Positions 33,555 through 41,685 of a stretch of DNA of 64,000 bases are shown here, in pieces. Source of the stretch: WLMZ01 sp043753895. GTDB taxonomy: Bacteria; Actinomycetota; Acidimicrobiia; Acidimicrobiales; Ilumatobacteraceae. Made by a program: the position numbers and the translations under genes. The stretch's first letter is position 1. The number at the start of each line of letters is the position of its first letter. The notes below the pieces were generated by a model, which was not told the DNA's origin, made no database searches, and saw nothing but the letters and a program-made list of their open reading frames with translations. The DNA is taken from NCBI GenBank assembly GCA_043753895.1, contig JAYUWK010000171.1, positions 1-64,000 on the forward strand. The letters are read 5' to 3'.

Positions 33555-34355
33555 ATGAAGACACACGCACTTGCGGTCATCGGCGGCGGCAACATGGGCA
33601 TTGCACTCATCGGCGGCCTCGTCTCGTCGGGTTGGATCGATGCCGCCGATCTCGCCGTCGTCGAGGTGATCGCAAGTCAACGTGACGAACTGTCCCGTCG
33701 CTTTCCCGGAGCCACCGTTGCCGAGACGGTCCCCGCGTGTAGCGCGGCGATCGTTGCGGTGAAGCCTCCCGACGCGCAGGCTGCGGCTGCTGCCGCCGTA
33801 CAGGCAGGCGCCACCCGCGTGTTGTCGGTGGCCGCTGGCGTTTCCATCGCAACGCTCGAACTCGCCACTGGACCTGGCATCGCAGTGATCCGCACGATGC
33901 CCAACACGCCCGCCCTCGTGGGGCTCGGGGCAGCGGGTATGGCCGGCGGCACGTCGGCCGGACCCGCTGACATCACCTGGGCCACCGACATCCTCACGTC
34001 AGTGGGCACTGTGGAAGTCGTCCCCGAGTATCAACTCGATGCCATCACCGGTCTCGTTGGCAGCGGTCCTGCGTATCTGTTCATGATCGCTGAGGCGCTC
34101 ATCGATGGCGGAGTGCTCGCGGGTCTCGCACGGCCGGCGGCCGAGGCACTGGTGACCCAGCTGTTCCTCGGTTCCGCAGCGATGTTGAGCCAACGGGGAA
34201 ACCCAGCCGCGTTGCGCGCGATGGTCACATCACCCGGAGGGACCACTGCGGCGGGACTCAAGGCGCTCGAGGACCGTGCCGTGCGTGCCGCCATGCAGTC
34301 AGCAGTCATGGCAGCTACCGAACGCAGTCGCCAATTGGGCCTATCACACTCGTGA
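33555..34355 (+). CDS. proC: Pyrroline-5-carboxylate reductase
   Basis: ProC reduces 1-pyrroline-5-carboxylate to proline with NADPH. The 266-residue protein begins with the nucleotide loop LAVIGGGNMGIALIGGL and has IRTMPNTPALVGLGA. The C-terminal signature region reads GLVGSGPAYLFMIAEALIDG, ending with RAMVTSPGGTTAAGLKALE. The ATG at 33555 was used; a GTG two codons earlier is possible. Confidence 0.94.
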   Translation: MKTHALAVIGGGNMGIALIGGLVSSGWIDAADLAVVEVIASQRDELSRRFPGATVAETVPACSAAIVAVKPPDAQAAAAAAVQAGATRVLSVAAGVSIATLELATGPGIAVIRTMPNTPALVGLGAAGMAGGTSAGPADITWATDILTSVGTVEVVPEYQLDAITGLVGSGPAYLFMIAEALIDGGVLAGLARPAAEALVTQLFLGSAAMLSQRGNPAALRAMVTSPGGTTAAGLKALEDRAVRAAMQSAVMAATERSRQLGLSHS

Positions 34356-34436
34356 CGCGTGTGCTGAAAAGAAACCTGACAAATTCTTTGGTGTGACTCT
34401 TTTCTCTGAGGCAATCGTTCGTCTACTGTTCACCTT

Positions 34437-34547
34437 GAGGTCGTCAATGACCTCCGGTTGCGAAAGCAAACGGGAGTCGCGCCCCGCAAGGGCTGCGCCG
34501 ACAGGGCTGGTGTCATCGGGGGGTTGACACCAGCCCTCGTCGTTTTT
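34437..34547 (+). ncRNA. Structured RNA: four consecutive hairpins ahead of the DUF62 gene
   Basis: Four hairpins follow almost without spacing. GAGGTC/GACCTC closes 34437-34454. TTGC-GAAA-GCAA (34458-34469) is extended by CCG/CGG and carries a GNRA loop. GTCGCGC...GCGCCGAC (34476-34502) encloses CCC-GCAA-GGG, another GNRA loop. The last is a 13-bp terminator stem at 34503-34537 followed by T5. The length of about 110 bases and the GNRA loops suggest a genuine small RNA or a leader attenuator for the SAM hydrolase gene starting at 34601. I cannot match it to a known class. Confidence 0.5.
34503..34547 (+). terminator. Strong Rho-independent terminator
   Basis: AGGGCTGGTGTCA (34503-34515) pairs perfectly with TGACACCAGCCCT (34525-34537) over a 9-base loop, followed by CGTCG and TTTTT (34543-34547). 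It ends 53 bases before the ATG of the DUF62 gene. It may end the proC transcript, the upstream structured RNA, or both. Confidence 0.85.
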
Positions 34548-34600
34548 CTGCCCAGCCGTTTGCGGACCGCCTCGACGCTGCGCTCGCTAGCCTCGCTGGC

Positions 34601-35485
34601 ATGGCACGCACGTACGACACGATCTCGTTCCTCACCGATTACGGCAACGTCGATGAGTTCGTCGGCGTCGTCAAGAGTGTCGTGCGCGACATCGCCAGCC
34701 ACGTGACGGTCATCGACATCACTCACGAGGTGCCGGTCTTCGATGTGCGCGCCGGTTCGCTCACGCTTGCCCGTGCCATCTCCTACGTGCCCTCAGGGGT
34801 GGTGCTCGCGGTGGTCGATCCCGGCGTCGGCACCAACCGCAGATGTATCGCCATCGAGGTCGGCGATGGCGAGGGCGTGCTCGTCGGTCCCGACAACGGT
34901 TTACTCGCACCGGCAGTGGCAATGGCCGGCGGTGCAGGACGCGCAGTGGTGCTCTCGAACGCCGACTATCACCTTGTGGCCCCGGGGGCCACGTTTGCCG
35001 GACGCGATATCTTCGCCCCGGCTGCAGCGCACCTGTGCAACGGTGTCGATCTGTACGAACTCGGCGATCCCATCGACGCCGAGTTGCTGTTACCCGGCGT
35101 CATCCCGCTGCCTCGCGAAGAAGGCAGCGCCCTCGTCACCGAGGTGCTGTGGGTCGACCGCTTCGGCAACTGCCAACTCAATGTTGGCCCCGGTGAGGTC
35201 GCCCATCTTGGCGATCACATCACGGTCACTGTCGGTGAGTTAAGCGGCGCTGCCATCACTCGCGTTGCCCGGTTGACGCCAAATTTCGCCGAGCTCGGCA
35301 CCGGAGCGGTTGGCCTGGTCACCGATTCGTACGGCATGCTTGCACTGATTATGGATCGTCGCTCCGCTGCGCTCGAACTGCACATCGGGCCTTCCGATCA
35401 GGTGGTGCTCGAGGCCGTCAACGACACCGACGATCCGCGACACGAGAGCATCAGCAGTCCCGTGAACCTGCGCATCAACCGATAA
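34601..35485 (+). CDS. SAM hydroxide adenosyltransferase / SAM hydrolase (DUF62)
   Basis: This 294-residue protein of the fluorinase/chlorinase superfamily splits S-adenosylmethionine with water to adenosine and methionine. Landmarks are ISFLTDYGNVDEFVGVVK, IDITHEVPVFDV, AVVDPGVGTNRR and TFAGRDIFAPAAAHL. The last motif has Ala where, from memory, characterised family members have His (TFHGRD). The C-terminal beta domain (about 185-290) includes WVDRFGNCQLNV. It is preceded by a structured RNA and terminator that may regulate it. The start is ATG. Confidence 0.88.
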   Translation: MARTYDTISFLTDYGNVDEFVGVVKSVVRDIASHVTVIDITHEVPVFDVRAGSLTLARAISYVPSGVVLAVVDPGVGTNRRCIAIEVGDGEGVLVGPDNGLLAPAVAMAGGAGRAVVLSNADYHLVAPGATFAGRDIFAPAAAHLCNGVDLYELGDPIDAELLLPGVIPLPREEGSALVTEVLWVDRFGNCQLNVGPGEVAHLGDHITVTVGELSGAAITRVARLTPNFAELGTGAVGLVTDSYGMLALIMDRRSAALELHIGPSDQVVLEAVNDTDDPRHESISSPVNLRINR

Positions 35486-35494
35486 CGTCGTACC

Positions 35495-35578
35495 ATGCGC
35501 CCGGCCACCACGCTTGCCCTTGGTCTGCTGCTGCTGGCCATCCTGCTCGCTGGCACGCTCTCGCTCATGCGTCTCTAG
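35495..35578 (+). CDS. 27-residue single-pass membrane peptide
   Basis: A short open frame after the DUF62 gene starts at ATG 35495 and ends at TAG 35578. The product is basic at both ends (MRPATT, LMRL) around one hydrophobic helix (LALGLLLLAILLAGTL). It could be a real small membrane protein or leader; no clear ribosome-binding site precedes it. I do not recognise a family. Confidence 0.35.
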   Translation: MRPATTLALGLLLLAILLAGTLSLMRL

Positions 35579-35619
35579 CCGTCGAAGCACTACAGTCATG
35601 ACCCAGGGGGTCTGAGCCT

Positions 35620-37107
35620 GTGAACCTTGCGAACATCATCGATGGCCATCCGGGCGACCATGTGGCGCTCATCAGTCGTAATCGCGCCACCACGTACGGC
35701 GCACTCGGCGAGCAAGTCGCGGGTTTGCGTGGCGGTCTTGCCGAATTGGGCGTACAACAGGGCGACCGTGTGGCCCTGCTCGTTGGCAACGGCCGCTTCT
35801 TCGTCGTGTCGTATCTCGCCGTCCTCGGACTCGGCGCGGTGGCAGTGCCCCTGAACCCCAGCAGTCCCGCACCAGAACTCACCCGCGAACTCGTCACCGT
35901 CGGGGCCTCGACGGTGATCATCGGTCCCGCTGCAGTGAACGCCTGGCGGCATATCGACCGCTCCAAGGTGCCGCTCGTGCGTCAGGTCATCGCCACCGAG
36001 GGACACGAGCTCGCCGATGCCTCGTCGATCGACGAGCTCATCACCTCCTCCCCGGTGCCTGTCGTTGATGTCGAGCCAGACCACTTGGCAGTGCTCATGT
36101 TCACCAGTGGTACGGCCGGCTCGCCACGCGCGGCCATGCTCAGTCACGCCAACCTGCAGGCCAACATCGATCAGGTCGTGCACACCGAGACAGCAATGCG
36201 CGCCAGTGACATCGTCTACGCGGTGTTGCCGATGTTCCACATCATGGGCCTCAACGTGGTGCTCGGTATCTCGTTGGCCGTTGGTGCAACCGTGGTGTTG
36301 GTCCAGCGCTTCGATCCGTCGACCGCGCTCGAGACCATCCGTGATCGCCACGTCACCGTGGTTCCGGGCGCGCCGCCGATGTGGGTCGATTTCTCCATGT
36401 GCGATGCGCCGGCCGATGCCTTCGCGAGCGTACGCATCGCGCTCACTGGCGCGGCCAAGATGCCTGAGGAAGCCATGCGTCGCCTGCAGGAGCGCTTCGG
36501 ACTGCAACTCGCCGAGGGCTACGGCCTCACCGAGGCGTCACCGATCGTCACCTCCTCGGGTGGTGGTGCGATGAAGCCTGGCTCAGTCGGCAAGGTCATC
36601 GATGGCGTGCAGGTGCGCATCGTCGACGACACCGGCGACGATGCGCTCGAAGGCGACACCGGCGAGATCTGGGTGCACGGGCCTAACGTGTTCCAGGGCT
36701 ACCTCAACGACGCCGAGAGCACCGCCCGGGTCCTCACGAGCGACGGCTGGCTACGCACCGGCGACATCGGCATGACCGATACCGAGGGCTACCTGTACCT
36801 CATCGACCGCGCCAAGGACCTCATCATCGTCAGCGGATTCAACGTCTTCCCCAACGAGGTCGAAGAGGTGCTGCTCGAACACGCCGGCGTGGCCGAGGTG
36901 GGCGTCATCGGCGTGCCACATCCCCACACCGGCGAGGCCGTGAAGGCATTCGTCGTCCCCCAACCCGGTGTGCACCTCGACGAGGACGAACTCATCGCGT
37001 TCTGTAACAGCGAACTGGCCCGCTACAAGTGCCCGACAAAGATCTTGTTCGTCGACGAACTGCCGCGCAATCTGAGCGGCAAACTGCTACGCCGCTCGTT
37101 GGTCTGA
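35620..37107 (+). CDS. Acyl-CoA synthetase (AMP-dependent ligase)
   Basis: The 495-residue ANL-superfamily enzyme has the AMP-binding loop MFTSGTAGSPRAAMLSH (usual K replaced by R), the motif EGYGLTEASPIV, the hinge region LRTGDIGMTDTEGYLYLIDR, and the C-terminal catalytic Lys in RNLSGKLLRR. It activates a carboxylic or fatty acid to the acyl-CoA through an acyl adenylate. Chain-length preference cannot be told. The start is GTG. The gene overlaps the convergent membrane-protein gene by 21 bases. Confidence 0.9.
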   Translation: MNLANIIDGHPGDHVALISRNRATTYGALGEQVAGLRGGLAELGVQQGDRVALLVGNGRFFVVSYLAVLGLGAVAVPLNPSSPAPELTRELVTVGASTVIIGPAAVNAWRHIDRSKVPLVRQVIATEGHELADASSIDELITSSPVPVVDVEPDHLAVLMFTSGTAGSPRAAMLSHANLQANIDQVVHTETAMRASDIVYAVLPMFHIMGLNVVLGISLAVGATVVLVQRFDPSTALETIRDRHVTVVPGAPPMWVDFSMCDAPADAFASVRIALTGAAKMPEEAMRRLQERFGLQLAEGYGLTEASPIVTSSGGGAMKPGSVGKVIDGVQVRIVDDTGDDALEGDTGEIWVHGPNVFQGYLNDAESTARVLTSDGWLRTGDIGMTDTEGYLYLIDRAKDLIIVSGFNVFPNEVEEVLLEHAGVAEVGVIGVPHPHTGEAVKAFVVPQPGVHLDEDELIAFCNSELARYKCPTKILFVDELPRNLSGKLLRRSLV

Positions 37108-37839
37108 TTCAACAAGGTTGAGACGTCGGTTCGTGCCGCTGCTCGCCACCAAGAAGCCGGCGAACAGGATGCAGATGCCCACCAATAGAGTGAGCGCAAA
37201 GGCGCGGTCCTTGCCGAGCCGGCCCGCCATCGTTCCGCTTGCCGACAACACCAACGTGCCCAAGGCGATCAGTACGTTTCCGACGGCGAGCCGCTTGGGG
37301 AGCGACACCGAACGCTGTGCGCCGGCACCGAGTGCAGGAACTTGACCTCGCGCCACGCGCCATGCCGACCACAATGCACCACCGATGATCAACAGCGCCG
37401 GCACGCCGGACGCGACCGCCGCGAACACACGCGGCGCCACACCGAAGACTTCACTGCCCTTGGGAAGGTCGGTGCCTGACACAGGTATCCGCGTCGGCGC
37501 ACTGAGCACCACGCCAGTCGCCACCCCGGACAACGCGATCAACCAGAGGCGGATTCGATCACCCCACCGCTGACCGGCGAGGAGATAGACCGTGCCGAGA
37601 CCGAGCCAGGGCACGTTGAGCACTGCGCCAGCGAGGAAGAACACCCGAAAGGCGGCTGTGCCCCAACCGTGCGATTCGGCCCACCACAGTGCAACTCCAC
37701 CCAGCGCGAAGAACGACAGCGAGATCGTCCAAGCGAGCTCGTGCGAACGACCACGCCGTAGATAACGATCGAACGTACTCAGTGCAAACGCAACGGCCAC
37801 CAGAGTCGCTCCAGCAGCAAGGGCGGCATTCGTGGTCAC
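37087..37839 (-). CDS. Polytopic membrane protein of unknown function
   Basis: A 250-residue protein with about seven predicted hydrophobic helices, including ALAAGATLVAVAFALSTF, ISLSFFALGGVALWW, VPALLIIGGALWSAW and LLVGICILFAGFLVAS. No catalytic motif stands out and I do not recognise the family. Similar proteins in actinobacteria are annotated only as hypothetical membrane proteins. It converges on and slightly overlaps the acyl-CoA synthetase gene. Confidence 0.75.
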   Translation of the reverse strand: MTTNAALAAGATLVAVAFALSTFDRYLRRGRSHELAWTISLSFFALGGVALWWAESHGWGTAAFRVFFLAGAVLNVPWLGLGTVYLLAGQRWGDRIRLWLIALSGVATGVVLSAPTRIPVSGTDLPKGSEVFGVAPRVFAAVASGVPALLIIGGALWSAWRVARGQVPALGAGAQRSVSLPKRLAVGNVLIALGTLVLSASGTMAGRLGKDRAFALTLLVGICILFAGFLVASSGTNRRLNLVESDQRAA

Positions 37840-37972
37840 CGCGTCACGCTAGTGGTTCAGTAGCTCCCGAACCTCGGCTGCCGGCCGCGTAGCCGGAACC
37901 GTGGATCGCCCACCATTCGAGAGGCGTGACGAAGAGCACCCGTCATATGGATGATTTCACACCGGGCTGACT

Positions 37973-38001
37973 TTGTGAACGTGTGCACATGTGCCTAGCG
38001 T
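37973..38001 (+). promoter_or_regulatory. Promoter of rex with embedded Rex operator (ROP)
   Basis: TGTGAACGTGTGCACA (37974-37989) closely matches the actinobacterial Rex operator TGTGAACGCGTTCACA. A -35 candidate TTGTGA (37973-37978) overlaps its left half, and a -10 candidate TAGCGT (37996-38001) follows after 17 bases. Transcription from here would begin within a few bases of the rex ATG, giving an almost leaderless mRNA. Rex bound at the site would block -35 recognition, so rex-hemACD should be repressed when NADH/NAD is low. Confidence 0.8.
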
Positions 38002-38010
38002 GTACATCGC

Positions 38011-38706
38011 ATGCCCGTTGAACGTGTTCGCCGCCGAATCCCCGAGGCCACTGTTGCCCGGCTTCCGGTGTATCTGCGCATCCTTGTCGAGCAAGCCAAT
38101 CTCGAGGTCGAGAACATCAGCAGCGAGGGCCTCGCCGAACTCGCCGGCGTGAACGCAGCCAAGGTCCGCAAGGACCTGTCGTATCTCGGTAGCTACGGCA
38201 CGCGTGGCGTTGGTTACGAGGTCGCATTTCTCGTGTACCAGATCCGGCGCGAGCTCGGCCTCACGCATGATTGGCCCGTCGTGATCGTCGGTGCCGGCAA
38301 CCTCGGCCAGGCCCTTGCCGGTTACGGCGGATTTGGCGAGCGGGGTTTCCCGGTGGCTGGCGTGGTCGACATCGATCCCGCCAAGGTCGACAGCGTCATC
38401 GGCGGTGTCCGTGTCCGCCACATCGACGACCTCGGCCAGATCGTGCAAGGCCGTCAGGTGAGTATCGGTGTCGTGGCAACGCCACCCGCAGCGGCACAGG
38501 ACGCGGCGGATCGCCTCGTGCGCGCGGGCGTCACCAGCATCTTGAACTTCGCCCCGGTTGTGCTCGCGGTGCCGCACGGCGTCAGCGTGCGCAAGGTCGA
38601 CCTCGCGGTCGAGCTACAGATACTCAGCTATTACGAGCAGCGCCGCGTCGGCGTGGGCCTGCACGCGATCGGGTCGAATGACTCTGGTCGCGGGGCCAGC
38701 GCGTAA
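38011..38706 (+). CDS. rex: Redox-sensing transcriptional repressor Rex
   Basis: The 231-residue repressor has an N-terminal winged helix (RIPEATVARLPVYLRIL, ELAGVNAAKVRKDLSYLGSYGTRG), a Rossmann domain (VVIVGAGNLGQALAGY) that senses NADH against NAD, and a C-terminal swapped helix. It binds ROP sites when NADH is low and leaves them when NADH rises. Its own promoter carries a ROP site, implying autoregulation. It heads rex-hemA-hemC-hemD, the arrangement described in Streptomyces. Confidence 0.95.
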   Translation: MPVERVRRRIPEATVARLPVYLRILVEQANLEVENISSEGLAELAGVNAAKVRKDLSYLGSYGTRGVGYEVAFLVYQIRRELGLTHDWPVVIVGAGNLGQALAGYGGFGERGFPVAGVVDIDPAKVDSVIGGVRVRHIDDLGQIVQGRQVSIGVVATPPAAAQDAADRLVRAGVTSILNFAPVVLAVPHGVSVRKVDLAVELQILSYYEQRRVGVGLHAIGSNDSGRGASA

Positions 38707-38741
38707 GATTCCATGTCGAGAAACGAAAGGTTGTCGCACAC

Positions 38742-40001
38742 GTGTCCATCGTTGTAATCGGCGTGAATCACCGCACAGGGTCCCTCGCCCTGCTCGAGCG
38801 CGTCGCCGTCACGGTGGAGTCGCTGCCCAAGGCCATCGCCAGCCTCACTAGTCGCGTCAACATACGCGAAGCCGTGGTGTTGAGCACGTGCAACCGCACC
38901 GAGGTATACGCCGTCGCCGAGCGTTTCCACGGCGCCTACGCTGACATCCGCGACTTCTTCTGCGAACTCGGCGGGCTCTCCCCCGACCAGCTTCACCCGC
39001 ATCTCTACAGCCAGCACGACGACGCCGCTGTGTCGCATCTGTTCGAAGTTGCCGCGGGCCTCGACTCGGCCGTGTTAGGCGAGACCGAGATCCTCGGTCA
39101 GGTCCGTCACGCATGGGAGTTCGCCCAGACCGAGGGTGGTGCCAAGGCCACGCTCAACCTGCTCTTCCGCCACGCCATCGAAACGGGCAAGCGCGCCCGC
39201 ACCGAGACCGGCATCAGCCGCTCCACCACGAGCGTCAGCCATGCAGCAGTCGAGATGGCCAACGAGCATCTCGGGAGCCTTCACGGCCGTCGGGTGCTGG
39301 TTGTGGGTGCGGGCGAGATGGGCGAGGGCGTCGCTGTTGCGCTGGTCGCAGCTGGAGCCGCCGACATCACCGTCACCAACCGCACCGAATCGCGCGCCGA
39401 ACATCTCGCCCAACGCGTGAACGGCACGGTCGTCCCCTTTCACTCACTTGGCGACGCCATTGCCCAAGTCGACGTGCTGCTCACATGCACGGGTTCGGGT
39501 TCGGTGCTCATCGAACGCGACACCGTCCACGCCGCACGCGCCGGTGTCGACTCGCCGTTGTTGGTCGTCGACATCGCGGTGCCCCGCGACGTCGACAGCG
39601 CAGTCGCTGATCTCGCCGGCGTCACGTTGCTCGATCTCGACAATCTGCGCGACTGGGCCGCCAAGGGCATCGAGAAGCGCTCCGCCGAGGCCGAATCCGT
39701 GCGCCTCATCGTCGGCGAGGAAGTCGAACGCTTCGCCATCGACGTCACCGCTCGTCAGGCAGCTCCGCTGGTCGCCCAACTGCACGAGCACGCCGAGGCC
39801 ATTCGTCTCGCGGAACTCGAACGTTTCGCGTCGCGTCTCGCGAACTTGGAACCCACGCAACGCGCTGCAGTCGAGGCCATCACCAAGGGCATCATCGCCA
39901 AGCTGTTGCATACCCCCAGCGTGCGCCTGAAGGAAGACGTCGGCACGCCGAGCGGCGAACGCAACGCTGCCGCGGTGCACGACCTGTTCGACCTGAGCTG
40001 A
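38742..40001 (+). CDS. hemA: Glutamyl-tRNA reductase
   Basis: HemA reduces glutamyl-tRNA(Glu) to glutamate-1-semialdehyde with NADPH, the first step of C5-pathway heme synthesis. The 419-residue protein has the catalytic C50 in LSTCNRTEVYA, the segment GLDSAVLGETEILGQV, and a NADPH loop VLVVGAGEMGEGVA. The GTG start has AAAGG about 13 bases upstream. It lies 35 bases after rex and 8 before hemC. Confidence 0.96.
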   Translation: MSIVVIGVNHRTGSLALLERVAVTVESLPKAIASLTSRVNIREAVVLSTCNRTEVYAVAERFHGAYADIRDFFCELGGLSPDQLHPHLYSQHDDAAVSHLFEVAAGLDSAVLGETEILGQVRHAWEFAQTEGGAKATLNLLFRHAIETGKRARTETGISRSTTSVSHAAVEMANEHLGSLHGRRVLVVGAGEMGEGVAVALVAAGAADITVTNRTESRAEHLAQRVNGTVVPFHSLGDAIAQVDVLLTCTGSGSVLIERDTVHAARAGVDSPLLVVDIAVPRDVDSAVADLAGVTLLDLDNLRDWAAKGIEKRSAEAESVRLIVGEEVERFAIDVTARQAAPLVAQLHEHAEAIRLAELERFASRLANLEPTQRAAVEAITKGIIAKLLHTPSVRLKEDVGTPSGERNAAAVHDLFDLS

Positions 40002-40009
40002 GCTCGGTC

Positions 40010-40879
40010 GTGGCCGGGAACACGCTGCGCATCGCGACGCGTTCAAGCGCGCAGGCGCGTGCTCAGGCTGCAGTGATCGCCGCCGCCATCGAAGCTGCCA
40101 ACCCGGGTTGGCGGACCGAGTTGGTGTTCGTCGACACCCTCGGCGATCAACGCCAAGATGTGCCGTTGCACACCATCGGCGGACAGGGAGTGTTCGTGAA
40201 AGAGGTGCAACGCGCAGTGTTGCGGGGCGATGCCGACATCGCCGTGCACAGCGCGAAGGACCTCCCGTCGCAATCAGATGCTGGCCTTGCAATCGCTGCG
40301 TTCAGCGAGCGACGCGACGCGCGCGATGCCCTCGTGGGCAGCGCACTCGACGGTCTCCAGATCGGCGCAACGGTTGCCACGGGCTCCGTCCGTCGCCGGG
40401 CACAGTTACGAGCGCTGCGACCTGATCTTCACTTCGTCGAACTGCGTGGCAACATCAACACCCGACTGACGAAGGTTCCTCCCGACGGCGCCATCGTGAT
40501 GGCAGTTGCCGCGTTGGAGATACTCGGCCTCACCGATCGCATTGCCGAATACATGGACGCCGACGCGATGGTTCCTGCAGTGGGTCAGGGCTGCGTTGCC
40601 GTCGAGTGCCGAGTCGGCGATACCACGACGACGAATCTGCTCCGACCGATCGATCACGCACCCAGCCGTCACGCCGTGGTGGCCGAGCGCGCCTTTCTCG
40701 CCGAACTCGGGTCGGGATGTTCGCTGCCCATCGGCGCGCATGTGAGCCACGGTCAGCTCAGTGCGTTCCTGGCAAACGACGACGGGCGTGTACTCCAAAC
40801 GACTGTGCGGCTCGGGCACGACTGGGTGGCCACGGCTGCCGAGACGGCTCGCTCTCTACACGCGGCGATACTGCAGTGA
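40010..40879 (+). CDS. hemC: Porphobilinogen deaminase (hydroxymethylbilane synthase)
   Basis: HemC links four porphobilinogens into hydroxymethylbilane on a dipyrromethane cofactor. The 289-residue product has TLRIATRSSAQARAQA, VHSAKDLPSQ, and C237 in LGSGCSLPIGAH, the cofactor-attachment cysteine. The start is GTG. Its stop overlaps the hemD GTG (GTGA), so the two enzymes are translationally coupled. Confidence 0.96.
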   Translation: MAGNTLRIATRSSAQARAQAAVIAAAIEAANPGWRTELVFVDTLGDQRQDVPLHTIGGQGVFVKEVQRAVLRGDADIAVHSAKDLPSQSDAGLAIAAFSERRDARDALVGSALDGLQIGATVATGSVRRRAQLRALRPDLHFVELRGNINTRLTKVPPDGAIVMAVAALEILGLTDRIAEYMDADAMVPAVGQGCVAVECRVGDTTTTNLLRPIDHAPSRHAVVAERAFLAELGSGCSLPIGAHVSHGQLSAFLANDDGRVLQTTVRLGHDWVATAAETARSLHAAILQ

Positions 40880-41619
40880 CCACACTGCCACTCGCTGGAC
40901 GACGGGTGGTGATCACGCGTGCAGCCGAACAGGTCGCGCCATTGGCTCGACGCCTCATCGCGGTTGGCGCGGTACCGATCGTCATGCCGCTCATCGAGAT
41001 CGTCGATCCATCAGATGGTGGCGTCGCGTTGCACGCTGCCCTCGCCCGCCTGCCGGAGTTCGATTGGCTGGTTGTCACCTCCCCCAACGGTGCCGCACGC
41101 GTGGCCCCCGCCTTGGCTGTACACGGCGCACCTCGCCCGAACATCGCTGCCGTGGGAACAACCACTGAAGTCGCCCTCGGTGTGCCTGCGGATCTGGTGC
41201 CGCAACGCCAGCTCGCCGCGGGATTGCTCGCCGAATTTCCCGCCGGTTGCGGACGCGTCCTCATCGCTCAGGCCGAGTCAGCCGATCCTCACCTTGCCCA
41301 AGGCCTGGTCGAGCGGGGTTGGAGCGTCGAGGCGGTCGCTGCCTACCGAACAGTCCCCACGCGCACCAGCAGCGCCTCGAATTCGGCACTGTTGCTCGCA
41401 GTTCTTGCTGCCGACGCCGTTCTTTTCGCCAGCGGGTCCGCCGTACGCGCCTGGATCGACGTGCTCGGCGATGCCACACCTCCCGTTGTTATCGCAATCG
41501 GGCCCGCGACCGCCGAGGTGGCCCAACGTCTCGGGCTCAAGGTCAGTGCCATTGCCGCCGATCATTCTCTGGAAGGACTGGTCGCCTGCCTGCAGGACTA
41601 CCTACTCGATCATGGATAG
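40876..41619 (+). CDS. hemD: Uroporphyrinogen-III synthase
   Basis: HemD inverts ring D of hydroxymethylbilane while closing it to uroporphyrinogen III. This weakly conserved two-domain protein is 247 residues: GRRVVITRAAEQVAPLARRL, DWLVVTSPNGAARV, CGRVLIAQAE and DAVLFASGSAVRAW. The assignment rests on these segments and on overlap with hemC. GTG 40876 sits in the GTGA overlap. It ends the rex-hemACD unit. Confidence 0.93.
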   Translation: MTTLPLAGRRVVITRAAEQVAPLARRLIAVGAVPIVMPLIEIVDPSDGGVALHAALARLPEFDWLVVTSPNGAARVAPALAVHGAPRPNIAAVGTTTEVALGVPADLVPQRQLAAGLLAEFPAGCGRVLIAQAESADPHLAQGLVERGWSVEAVAAYRTVPTRTSSASNSALLLAVLAADAVLFASGSAVRAWIDVLGDATPPVVIAIGPATAEVAQRLGLKVSAIAADHSLEGLVACLQDYLLDHG

Positions 41620-41685
41620 AGTTGCGGACACGATTGACCAGTGATCCCCATCCTCAGACGCGCGGGCGAGGCACACAGTATTCAC

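Noticed and set aside
34437..34502. Signal recognition particle RNA or a SAM-I riboswitch
   Set aside because: The SRP apical GGAAG/AGCAG core and the SAM-I core segments are missing; the element is left unclassified.
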